From NCBI GenBank assembly GCA_946611835.1, contig CAMOEE010000107.1, positions 1 to 8,563 of the forward strand: 8,563 bases of DNA, read 5' to 3'. The stretch is from an uncultured Treponema sp. (lineage in GTDB: Bacteria > Spirochaetota > Spirochaetia > Treponematales > Treponemataceae). The first letter of the stretch is position 1, and every line of letters starts with the position of its first letter. Shown piece by piece: positions 1-6,330 of the stretch. The notes under the pieces are model-generated. The model searched no databases, was not told the DNA's origin, and saw nothing but the letters and a program-made list of their open reading frames with translations. A program made the translations under genes and the position numbers.

Positions 1-1231
1 TAACATCCTTCAAGTGAGGCTCAAAATCAATTTCCTTTCGGGCGATTGCCTTTGCTACCCCACGGTTGGTGAAGCGGGCGAAGGTGTTCAGAAATTCCTG
101 CTCGTCCTGTGTCGATTTGTTGAGAAGACCGATTTCGTCCCGGCGTTTTGTGTTCAGTGTTGAGATGATGGCCGTGTTGAAGTTACCTTTCTGGATTTCT
201 TCTGCCGAGGCGGTGAGATAGCGAAGCGGCCTTGAAATCGCATAGCGGGCGAATGTAAGGATAAAAATAATCGATATGAAAAGGACGATGCCCATAAGGA
301 AAAGATTGTTTTTTCGGGTGGTGCGGACGCCTTCAAGAACCGTGCTCAAAGGAACCGTCGTAAGGACGCAGATGTCGGCGAAATTGATTTTCTGATAGGC
401 TCCGATATATTTTGCGCTCTTGCCCTTGTCGTTGACATAGTCGAAAACAATCTGGCGGCTTTCCTCGTTGTTCTGGTTGTTTTCCCGCATTGAGATTACC
501 AGCGGATGATTCTTCATGCTCTGACCGCTCAAGATTCGGTCGTTCTCGGCATGGAAAAGCAGGTCGTCCGAATCGTTAATCATAAAAGTGGAGTTCATGC
601 TGCCGCTTCCAAGAATGTCCATGACCGACTCAAGGCTGAATAATACTACACAGCACTGGTTGAGGCCGCTCTCGCGGTAGGGAAGGATGATTGACATCAT
701 TCCTGTCTTGAAAAATGGCGAGGCGTTGAGTGCGATAGGTTCTCCTCCGCAGGCCCTGAGTAAGTTCTTTTTGTTTTGTGAGATAAAGTCGTCCGTGGCG
801 TTGAAGTCAATTTCGTTCGATGTGAAAAACCTTGTGTTCTTGAGACGGGTATGAACCACAAGATTTGAATTCTCATTGTAGTTTGTGAGGAGAAGGACCT
901 CTGCGATGTCAGAGTTCCGCTCGAAGAAAAATGCTTCGGCCTGTTTTGCGAGGGCAGAGTTCTTGCCGCCTGACATTACATTGATTAAGTCGAGAAGCTG
1001 GAATACATTGGAGCGGATTGAGACAATCTCGCTCTGAACCGTGCTGGCTGAGCGGCTGTTGATTGTCAGGTTGTTTTCTTCTGCGGTTATGCGTACATCC
1101 TTGGAGATAAAAAAGCTGTTTAAGAAAGTGACCGTTCCAAGAGAGACAAGAACTATAAAGCCGATAATAAGCGCAAGTTTTACGCCAATCGGAAAGATAT
1201 GTGAACTTTTTGACTTTTTAATAATGGGCAC
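1..1231 (-). CDS. Membrane sensor with HAMP domain, probable class III adenylate/guanylate cyclase (N-terminal part, cut by window edge)
   Basis: The open frame runs from a GTG at 1231 down to the window edge, 410 codons with no stop, so the 3' end is missing. A Lys/Ser-rich start precedes a first membrane segment at about residues 15-38. An extracytoplasmic sensor region follows at about 39-305, and a second membrane segment lies at about 308-330. A HAMP linker covers about 328-380, with the conserved Pro at 335 and a DEIG motif at 365-368. The visible end (about 380-410) has the pattern FxxFTNxGVAxAIxRxEIxFEPHLKDV, which I recognise from the stretch just before the catalytic core of spirochaete class III nucleotide cyclases. 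The catalytic residues themselves lie outside the window. No ATG exists before residue 86, so GTG 1231 is the likeliest start; TTG codons at 1249 and 1273 are alternatives. If the output domain were different, a phosphatase or chemotaxis domain would be the other options. Sensor-HAMP is near certain; cyclase is probable. Confidence 0.8.
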   Translation of the reverse strand, partial: MPIIKKSKSSHIFPIGVKLALIIGFIVLVSLGTVTFLNSFFISKDVRITAEENNLTINSRSASTVQSEIVSIRSNVFQLLDLINVMSGGKNSALAKQAEAFFFERNSDIAEVLLLTNYNENSNLVVHTRLKNTRFFTSNEIDFNATDDFISQNKKNLLRACGGEPIALNASPFFKTGMMSIILPYRESGLNQCCVVLFSLESVMDILGSGSMNSTFMINDSDDLLFHAENDRILSGQSMKNHPLVISMRENNQNNEESRQIVFDYVNDKGKSAKYIGAYQKINFADICVLTTVPLSTVLEGVRTTRKNNLFLMGIVLFISIIFILTFARYAISRPLRYLTASAEEIQKGNFNTAIISTLNTKRRDEIGLLNKSTQDEQEFLNTFARFTNRGVAKAIARKEIDFEPHLKDV

Positions 1232-1240
1232 AATATTAAT

Positions 1241-1269
1241 ATTATACAATACAAAGATATAAATGCCTA
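1241..1269 (-). promoter_or_regulatory. Candidate sigma-70-type promoter for the sensor/cyclase gene
   Basis: On the minus strand a perfect TATAAT (-10) occupies 1246-1241. A poor -35 candidate, TAGGCA, lies at 1269-1264 with 17-bp spacing. Transcription would begin near 1234, only a few bases before the GTG at 1231. The message would then be almost leaderless, or translation starts further inside than assumed. Confidence 0.4.
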
Positions 1270-1307
1270 GCAATTTTCTCAGAATATTTGAGATTTTCCT
1301 TAGAAAA

Positions 1308-1336
1308 ATGACAGTCTTTCGTTTTTATGGTAACAT
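1308..1336 (+). promoter_or_regulatory. Weak candidate promoter for the cobalamin operon
   Basis: ATGACA (1308-1313, one mismatch from TTGACA) is followed after 17 bp by TAACAT (1331-1336, four of six matches to TATAAT). The predicted start of transcription is within a few bases of the ATG at 1346. The match is weak and other promoters, including ones further upstream inside the divergent gene, cannot be excluded. Confidence 0.25.
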
Positions 1337-1345
1337 TTGAAAAGC

Positions 1346-4213
1346 ATGAAAAAGGAAAGTGCCGGTCATATTGAATTTAAAAATCTCTCAGTCGGGTACG
1401 AAAAATCCCCGCTTCATTCCCCTTTTTCTCTTTCGGTGAGCCGTGGAGAATTCCTTGCCCTGATTGGGCCAAACGGTGCGGGTAAGAGCACGCTCTTAAA
1501 AACCCTGATTAAGGAAATTCCAGCCATTGGGGGAGCAATTTTATTCGACGGTAAAAATCTTTCTGATTTTTCTCTAAAAGAGCTTTCCAAAGAGCTTTCC
1601 GCCCTGCTGACGGTCTCAGTAAAACCTGAGCTTATGACCTGCCGGGATGTGGTGGCGGCGGGGCGTTATCCTCACACAGGACATTTTGCATTTTTAAAAA
1701 AAGAAGACGAAGAAAAGATTGACGAGGCCGTTCGTTTGGTTCATGCCGAAGATTTTTCCCAAAAAGCTTTTGTCAAAGTGAGCGACGGCCAGAAACAGAG
1801 GATTTTGTTCGCCCGGGCTTTGTGTCAGGAACCCAAAGTCCTGATTCTGGATGAGCCTGCAAGCTACCTGGACATAAAGTGGCGGCTTGAGCTTGTGAAG
1901 ATTCTTAAAAAACTGAGTGCTGAGGGGGTCACGATAATTGCCTCAATGCACGAAATCGACCTGGCACTGAAAAGCGCCGACAGGATTCTCTGCGTGGGGC
2001 AGGGAGAAGTAAAGGAGCTTTCCCGCTCTGAGACTGAATGCAGAAATCAGATTCGCGCGCTCTACGATTTGGACGAGGACTTTTTCGCCACAGAAAGCGC
2101 CTATGCCGAATTAGTGAAGAATTTTTGTAATAAAGGGGAGGGGGAAAGCCTTCCCCCTGCGCCGCACTTCGTAACGGCGACACCCCCATCGCCTAAGGGG
2201 TACGGTTCAGGCATAGCCTTCACCGAGACTCGCTCAAAACTTGCCTCGCAAGTTTTGCCGGCTGACGCCGTCGCTCCCTACCCCTTAAAATCCCCCTCGC
2301 ACCCAAAACGCAATGCACTCCCAGTCATGGTCCAGGGAACCATGTCCAGCGCAGGAAAGAGCTTTCTTGTCGCAGCCTTGTGCCGGATTTTCAAACAGGA
2401 CGGCTTTTCGGTAGCTCCCTTTAAGTCCCAGAACATGGCGCTCAACTCATTTGTCACCCGCGAGGGGCTTGAGATGGGCCGTGCTCAGGTCATGCAGGCC
2501 GAGGCGGCGGGAGTGGAGCCCAGCGTTCTTATGAATCCTATTCTCCTTAAACCTAACAGCGACACAGGAAGTCAGGTGATCGTGAACGGCGAGGTTTTGG
2601 GCGACATGGCCGCAAAGGAATATTTCGTTTTTAAAAAGTCCCTCGTGCCCCACATTATGAAAGCCTACAATCAGCTTGCCTCTGACCATGACATTATCGT
2701 TCTTGAAGGGGCGGGAAGTCCTGCCGAAATCAATCTTAAGGAAAACGACATAGTGAACATGGGCATGGCTCAAATGGCCCAAAGCCCCGTGATTCTTGTT
2801 GCCGACATTGACCGGGGCGGTGTCTTCGCTCAAATTTTGGGAACTATAGAGCTTCTTAGCAGCGAAGAACGCAGGCGGGTCAGGGGATTCGTCATCAATA
2901 AATTCCGCGGTGACAAGTCAATTCTTGACAGCGGAATCCGCATGATTGAAGAAAAAACCGGCATCCCTTGTCTTGGAACCCTGCCTTACATGAAGATAAA
3001 TCTTGATGACGAGGATTCTCTGTCAGAAAATCTGCAAAAGCAGGCGAAATTCCATGACAAAAAAGACGAGATTCAGCTGGCGGTCGTTCGTTTGCCTCAT
3101 ATTTCCAATTTTACTGACTTCATTCCCCTGCAAAACCTGCCTTCCGTTAATTTGTATTATGCCTCATCTGCCGGGGAAGTTGGCTCTCCTGACTGCATAA
3201 TTCTTCCGGGAACAAAAAATACCCTGGGAGACCTGGACTGGCTCAAAGAATCAGGCCTTGCGGAAGTCATCCAGAACGAAGCGAAAAAAGGCACCCCCAT
3301 AGTCGGAATTTGCGGCGGATTTCAAATGCTGGGAAGGAAGTTGAAAGCTGAAAACGGAAAGTTGAAAGTTGAAAACGGAAAACTGAAAACTGAAAGTTAC
3401 TTGCCGGGTGGGGAGAGTGGTTTTTACGATGAGAGTCCTTCTTCGGGTTTTGGGCTTTCTTTTGAGTCGGAAGATGCTTTGGGGTTGGGGCTTTTGCCTG
3501 TGGAGACGGAATTTTCTTCGCAGAAAGTTCGTACCAGAGTAAGGGGAAAGCTGAAAGTGGAAAGTGGAAAATGGAAAGCTGAAACTGGAAAACTGAAAGA
3601 TGAAAACGGAAAAATGGAAACGGAAAGTGGAAAGTGGAAAGATGAAAACGGAAAAATGGAAGCTGAAAGTTTTTCTGGGGAAGGTGGTGCTTTTGGTGAT
3701 GATGAGTCGATTTTTGGCCCTCTTTCTGGGCTTTCGGTTTCGGGGTATGAGATTCATCAGGGGCGGACGCATTTTCTTGACGGCTCGGAAGAGTCATTTC
3801 TGGCTCAGATTCGGGATTATCTTTCTGGCGAGACAAAGTATGACGGGGCTGTTTCAGGCAATGTGCTTGGAACTTACATTCATGGATTTTTTGACCAGAA
3901 TGAATTGCGGGATAAATTTATTGAAATACTTGCAAAACGCAAGAGTATGAATCTTGACGACATTCCAGAATGGGAAGAAAGCCGGGCAAAAGGGCAGGGT
4001 AAGTCACAAATTTTCAACGGCGGGGAAAAAGCCTGTCCCGGATCTTCGGAAGCAATTTCACAAAATTCTTCTTCTCCAGAGTTCTCTTCGATTCAGGATT
4101 TTAAGGAAAGTCAGTATAATCTTCTGGCAGATACGCTTCGAAAGCATCTGGATATGCAGAAAATCTATGAAATAATGGGGCTTTGCAAGGGGGCAAAAAA
4201 TGGAAATGATTGA
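1346..4213 (+). CDS. cbiP: Fusion protein: ABC transporter ATPase (BtuD/FepC-like) plus cobyric acid synthase (CbiP/CobQ)
   Basis: One uninterrupted frame of 955 residues from ATG 1346; an in-frame TTG at 1337 is possible, and neither start has a strong ribosome site. Residues about 8-255 are an ABC ATPase: Walker A GPNGAGKST (41-49), a signature variant VSDGQ (145-149), Walker B VLILDEP (165-171) and the switch His (202). It resembles ATPases of iron-chelate/B12 importers. A linker of about 60 residues follows. From about 323 the protein is cobyric acid synthase, which uses ATP and glutamine to amidate adenosylcobyrinic acid a,c-diamide at four side chains. Visible motifs are the P-loop-like QGTMSSAGKS (330-339), LKPNSDTGSQV (401-411), DIDRGGVFA (487-495) and NKFRGD (518-523). 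The class I glutaminase has nucleophile Cys 656 in GICGGFQMLG and catalytic His 846 in YIHGFFD. CbiP alone is usually about 500 residues; here that part is about 630 because of repeat-rich insertions at about 665-710 and 735-793, and a Ser-rich one at about 881-917. Catalytic residues are intact, so synthase function is likely. The ATPase's transport role is inferred; no permease is adjacent. Confidence 0.93.
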   Translation: MKKESAGHIEFKNLSVGYEKSPLHSPFSLSVSRGEFLALIGPNGAGKSTLLKTLIKEIPAIGGAILFDGKNLSDFSLKELSKELSALLTVSVKPELMTCRDVVAAGRYPHTGHFAFLKKEDEEKIDEAVRLVHAEDFSQKAFVKVSDGQKQRILFARALCQEPKVLILDEPASYLDIKWRLELVKILKKLSAEGVTIIASMHEIDLALKSADRILCVGQGEVKELSRSETECRNQIRALYDLDEDFFATESAYAELVKNFCNKGEGESLPPAPHFVTATPPSPKGYGSGIAFTETRSKLASQVLPADAVAPYPLKSPSHPKRNALPVMVQGTMSSAGKSFLVAALCRIFKQDGFSVAPFKSQNMALNSFVTREGLEMGRAQVMQAEAAGVEPSVLMNPILLKPNSDTGSQVIVNGEVLGDMAAKEYFVFKKSLVPHIMKAYNQLASDHDIIVLEGAGSPAEINLKENDIVNMGMAQMAQSPVILVADIDRGGVFAQILGTIELLSSEERRRVRGFVINKFRGDKSILDSGIRMIEEKTGIPCLGTLPYMKINLDDEDSLSENLQKQAKFHDKKDEIQLAVVRLPHISNFTDFIPLQNLPSVNLYYASSAGEVGSPDCIILPGTKNTLGDLDWLKESGLAEVIQNEAKKGTPIVGICGGFQMLGRKLKAENGKLKVENGKLKTESYLPGGESGFYDESPSSGFGLSFESEDALGLGLLPVETEFSSQKVRTRVRGKLKVESGKWKAETGKLKDENGKMETESGKWKDENGKMEAESFSGEGGAFGDDESIFGPLSGLSVSGYEIHQGRTHFLDGSEESFLAQIRDYLSGETKYDGAVSGNVLGTYIHGFFDQNELRDKFIEILAKRKSMNLDDIPEWEESRAKGQGKSQIFNGGEKACPGSSEAISQNSSSPEFSSIQDFKESQYNLLADTLRKHLDMQKIYEIMGLCKGAKNGND
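2140..2157 (+). repeat. GC-rich hairpin inside the ATPase-CbiP linker
   Basis: GGGGGAA (2140-2146) and TTCCCCC (2151-2157) form a 7-bp stem with a 4-base loop. It lies just after the end of the ATPase domain and is translated as part of the linker. Such a hairpin is typical of intergenic DNA (terminator-like or dispersed palindrome) rather than of coding sequence. No T-run follows, so it is not a standard intrinsic terminator. Confidence 0.6.
2161..2287 (+). repeat. Nested palindromic element translated within the linker of the fusion gene
   Basis: The outer arms TAAGGGGTA (2194-2202) and TACCCCTTA (2279-2287) are perfect 9-bp complements. Between them lies a second perfect 9-bp stem, CAAAACTTG (2235-2243) with CAAGTTTTG (2249-2257), around a 5-base loop. 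A short GCCG/CGGC pair (2161-2164, 2175-2178) lies upstream. The region reads through in frame as a Pro/Ser/Ala-rich linker with no recognisable domain. The structure suggests a dispersed palindromic repeat that became part of the coding sequence. Copies elsewhere in the genome cannot be seen from this window. Confidence 0.55.
3340..3398 (+). repeat. Heptanucleotide repeat array 1 (NNNGAAA, 8 units) inside cbiP
   Basis: Eight consecutive 7-bp units run from 3340 to 3395: GTTGAAA, GCTGAAA, ACGGAAA, GTTGAAA, GTTGAAA, ACGGAAA, ACTGAAA, ACTGAAA. Three units equal seven codons, so the protein shows a 7-residue repeat (KLKAENG, KLKVENG, KLKTES) at residues 665-684, shortly after the catalytic Cys. 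The two units whose third to fifth bases are in frame (3354 and 3375) carry GGA, while all six others carry TGA out of frame. Confidence 0.9.
3543..3668 (+). repeat. Heptanucleotide repeat array 2 (18 units) inside cbiP
   Basis: Eighteen contiguous degenerate 7-bp units, mostly NNNGAAA, encode six 7-residue peptides (KLKVESG, KWKAETG, KLKDENG, KMETESG, KWKDENG, KMEAES) at residues 735-775. They sit between GLGLLPVETEF and SGYEIHQGRT, which are close together in ordinary CbiP/CobQ. All six units in frame-sensitive phase (3543, 3564, 3585, 3606, 3627, 3648) have GGA rather than TGA. A 21-bp stretch at 3599-3619 recurs exactly at 3641-3661, indicating an internal 42-bp duplication. Confidence 0.9.
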
Positions 4214-4841
4214 AAAACTGGAGCATGTGCTTCCTTCTGACATTGAAAAGACCAGCTTCTCAATCATTGCCCGGGAACTTGAAGAAAAAAATATCTCTCT
4301 TCCCGATGACCTTGCCCCGGTCATCATGCGGGTGATTCACACTACGGCTGATTTTGACTATGCCCAAAGCCTCCGTTTTTCCCCCGGTGTGCTGGAAATC
4401 ATAAAAAAAGCCCTTCGTGCCGGAGCGGACATCGTGACCGACACCAACATGGCCCTGGCCGGAATCAACAAAAAGACACTGGCAAAATTCGGCGGCCAGG
4501 CTCACTGTTTTATGGCGGATGAAGATGTCGCAAAAGAGGCAAAGGAACTTAACTTGACCCGTGCAGCTTTAAGCATGAGAAAGGCCAGTCAGATTCAAAA
4601 GCCCCTTATTTTTGCAATCGGCAACGCCCCAACGGCTCTGGTCGAGCTCTGTTCCCTCATGGAAAAAGACTTCAGGCCTGTGGCGGTAATCGGCGTGCCG
4701 GTTGGATTCGTGAATGTTGTGGCCGCAAAAGAAATGATTATGGCTTCTGGTTTTCCATACATCGTAAACGAAGGCCGGAAGGGCGGAAGCACGGTAGCCA
4801 CGGCAATCTGCAATGCAATCCTCTACGGAATGAAAGACTGA
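4200..4841 (+). CDS. cbiC: Cobalt-precorrin-8 methylmutase (CbiC/CobH)
   Basis: Catalyses the migration of the C11 methyl group to C12, giving cobyrinic acid. The 213-residue length is normal for the family. Diagnostic stretches are RVIHTTADFDY with catalytic His 47, DTNMALAGI near residue 80, GNAPTAL, PVGFVNVVAAKE and the C-terminal GRKGGSTVA. The ATG at 4200 overlaps the end of the upstream fusion gene by 14 bp and has a good ribosome site (AAGGGGG, 4187-4193, six bases away), so translation of the two is probably coupled. An ATG two codons later is a minor alternative. No insertions are seen, in contrast to CbiP and CbiD. The presence of cbiD downstream points to the anaerobic, cobalt-first pathway, so the Cbi name is preferred. 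Confidence 0.95.
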   Translation: MEMIEKLEHVLPSDIEKTSFSIIARELEEKNISLPDDLAPVIMRVIHTTADFDYAQSLRFSPGVLEIIKKALRAGADIVTDTNMALAGINKKTLAKFGGQAHCFMADEDVAKEAKELNLTRAALSMRKASQIQKPLIFAIGNAPTALVELCSLMEKDFRPVAVIGVPVGFVNVVAAKEMIMASGFPYIVNEGRKGGSTVATAICNAILYGMKD

Positions 4842-4848
4842 TTTTTTT

Positions 4849-4852
4849 GAGG
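4849..4852 (+). promoter_or_regulatory. Ribosome binding site for cbiD with long spacing
   Basis: GAGG at 4849-4852 is the only plausible ribosome site in the 22-bp gap after cbiC. It lies 11 bases before the ATG at 4864, longer than usual. Another ATG at 4853 follows it immediately but is in a different frame and ends after 17 codons, so 4864 is kept as the start. Confidence 0.45.
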
Positions 4853-4863
4853 ATGCCCACAAA

Positions 4864-6330
4864 ATGCCATCGCCCGCAAATCCCACAAAATCATTTTTTC
4901 TCCTGAAAAAGGCTGCTGAGCCAGAAATTGGCTATACCACAGGCACTTGTGCGGCGGCGGCCAGTCTTGCGGCGACCAGAATGCTCCTGACCCAAAAAAT
5001 TGTTCCCTATGTAACGCTTACAACCCCAAAAGGAATAAAAGTTTTCATTGAGATTGAAGATGCAGAATTTTCAGAGACTCATGTGAAATGTTCGGTGCGA
5101 AAATATTCAGGAACTGACCCAGATGTGACTAACGGAGTCAAAATCTTCTCGACCGTGAGGAAAATTGAAAACGGGGACGGCGAGAGAGGCGGGAGCGAGA
5201 AGTCAAAAATAGTAACAGGTTTTCAACGGAAAGACTTCCCGGAAGAGACTTTTGTATGCGAAGGGCAGGGTGCAGGGCAGCAAGGCAAAACTTCAGGCTG
5301 TGAAGGGTTTCATATTACAATCAAAGGCGGGGAGGGCGTGGGCCGGGTCACTTTGCCCGGGCTTGACCAGAAACCCGGAGAGGCCGCGATAAATTCCGTA
5401 CCAAGAAAAATGATTCTTGATGGAGTGAGGGGAGAAGTTGAAAAGTTTTACGGCCGGAATTGTGATGAGGCTCAGGCAGGCAGGAAGATTCCCGGGCTAT
5501 GTTCCGCTGATTCCACTTTGAGCTTGTCTTTTCCTTGCCCGATAGAAGGGCTTGAAGTCACAATCAGTGTGCCTGAGGGGGAGAAAATCGCAAAGCAGAC
5601 ATTTAACCCCAAGCTCGGAATCGTCGGCGGAATCTCGATTCTCGGGACAAGCGGGATTGTCGAGCCCATGAGCGAGCAGGCTCTTCTGGATACAATAAAA
5701 CTTGAAATCAATGTAAGGAAATCCCAGGGCTTTAGGATACTTCCTGTCGTTCCCGGAAATTACGGAGCGGATTTTCTTCAGTCTGAATTCGGTTTTTCGG
5801 TGGAAACGGCGGTTCACTGTTCAAATTTTGTCTACGATACCCTTCAGATGGCAAAAAATGCCGGCTTTAAAAAAATGCTTTTCTGCGGTCATCTGGGAAA
5901 GCTTGTAAAAGTCGCCGGTGGAATCAAAAACACACATTCAAAGTACGGCGATGGCCGCATGGAAATTCTCTCACAGCTTGCGGAAAGCCTTTTTAAGAAG
6001 GGCGATTTTACTGGCAAAATTGAATCTTGCGGGCGTTTTGGGGGCAAAATTTCCACGGACGAGTGTTTTTCTTCAATAAAAAATGAACTTCTGGCCTGTA
6101 TTTCAACTGAACAGGCTGTAAAAGTCCTCGATTCTATTGATGAAAAGCATGAAGTGCGGCAAAAAATCATGGCGGAACTTGCAAGACGAATTCAGAAAAA
6201 TATGCTAGAGTGGGCTGGTGGCGAGGTCGGGGTTGAAGTCGTGATTTTTACGAAAGAACACGGACTTTTGGGCGAGACGAGCGGGGTAAGAGACTTTATC
6301 AGGTCGGGGTTTTATAGGAGCGGTTTATGA
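4864..6330 (+). CDS. cbiD: Cobalt-precorrin-5B C1-methyltransferase (CbiD) with extra loops
   Basis: Transfers a methyl group from S-adenosylmethionine to C1 of the corrin ring in the anaerobic cobalamin pathway. Family landmarks are clear: GYTTGTCAAAA (23-33), DPDVTNG (85-91), KGGEGVGRVTLPGL (154-167), INSVPRKMI (176-184), the segment from FNPKLGIVGG to ILGTSGIVEPMS (247-270), FCGHLGKLVKVAGG (340-353) and NTHS (356-359). At 488 residues it is well above the usual 350-380. The surplus comes mainly from about residues 102-148 and about 192-226, both hydrophilic and both between conserved blocks, so they are likely surface loops. The frame is open throughout and no core motif is missing, so I expect a working enzyme. 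It lies 22 bp after cbiC and overlaps cbiF by 4 bp. Confidence 0.95.
   Translation: MPSPANPTKSFFLLKKAAEPEIGYTTGTCAAAASLAATRMLLTQKIVPYVTLTTPKGIKVFIEIEDAEFSETHVKCSVRKYSGTDPDVTNGVKIFSTVRKIENGDGERGGSEKSKIVTGFQRKDFPEETFVCEGQGAGQQGKTSGCEGFHITIKGGEGVGRVTLPGLDQKPGEAAINSVPRKMILDGVRGEVEKFYGRNCDEAQAGRKIPGLCSADSTLSLSFPCPIEGLEVTISVPEGEKIAKQTFNPKLGIVGGISILGTSGIVEPMSEQALLDTIKLEINVRKSQGFRILPVVPGNYGADFLQSEFGFSVETAVHCSNFVYDTLQMAKNAGFKKMLFCGHLGKLVKVAGGIKNTHSKYGDGRMEILSQLAESLFKKGDFTGKIESCGRFGGKISTDECFSSIKNELLACISTEQAVKVLDSIDEKHEVRQKIMAELARRIQKNMLEWAGGEVGVEVVIFTKEHGLLGETSGVRDFIRSGFYRSGL
5157..5177 (+). repeat. Possible heptamer remnant at the edge of the CbiD insertion
   Basis: GAGGAAA, ATTGAAA and ACGGGGA are three consecutive 7-bp units resembling those in cbiP. 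They encode RKIENG, similar to the KLKxENG peptide of the cbiP arrays. They sit exactly where CbiD departs from its family pattern. Only three imperfect units are present, so chance is a real possibility. Confidence 0.3.

Larger units (their letters stand above)
1232..1345. other. Divergent intergenic spacer, no cobalamin riboswitch seen
   Basis: This AT-rich spacer of about 115 bp separates the minus-strand sensor gene from the plus-strand B12 operon. It contains a perfect 12-bp palindrome (AATATTAATATT, 1232-1243), a candidate minus-strand promoter and a weak plus-strand promoter. A small inverted repeat (TCTCA 1277-1281 with TGAGA 1289-1293) could be an operator or chance. I looked for the B12-box signature of cobalamin riboswitches and did not find it. 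The region is also too short for a full element upstream of the start codon. Confidence 0.6.

Noticed and set aside
154..336. Minus-strand open frame of 60 codons
   Set aside because: It lies in another frame inside the HAMP sensor gene, which is open across the whole stretch.
1041..1262. Plus-strand open frame of 73 codons
   Set aside because: It is antisense to the sensor gene, whose membrane segment explains the hydrophobic look; no ribosome site or family match.
2140..2157. Hairpin as an intrinsic terminator between ATPase and CbiP
   Set aside because: No T-run follows and the reading frame continues through it.
2447..2833. Minus-strand open frame of 128 codons
   Set aside because: Shadow of the conserved CbiP synthase domain on the other strand.
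3340..3668. Heptamer arrays as a CRISPR array
   Set aside because: Units are 7 bp, contiguous and degenerate, with no spacers, and they are translated in frame.
3251..3836. Two overlapping minus-strand open frames of 173 and 189 codons, rich in Phe, Ser and His
   Set aside because: They are the complement of the heptamer arrays, whose reverse strand contains no stop codons in any frame. They have no domain pattern and lie opposite a clear cbiP.
3990..5271. Short exact matches (AAGGGCAGGGT and TTTTCAACGG) shared by the CbiP C-terminal and CbiD insertions
   Set aside because: Words of 10-11 bases are expected to recur by chance in a window this long, and their order is reversed between the two places.
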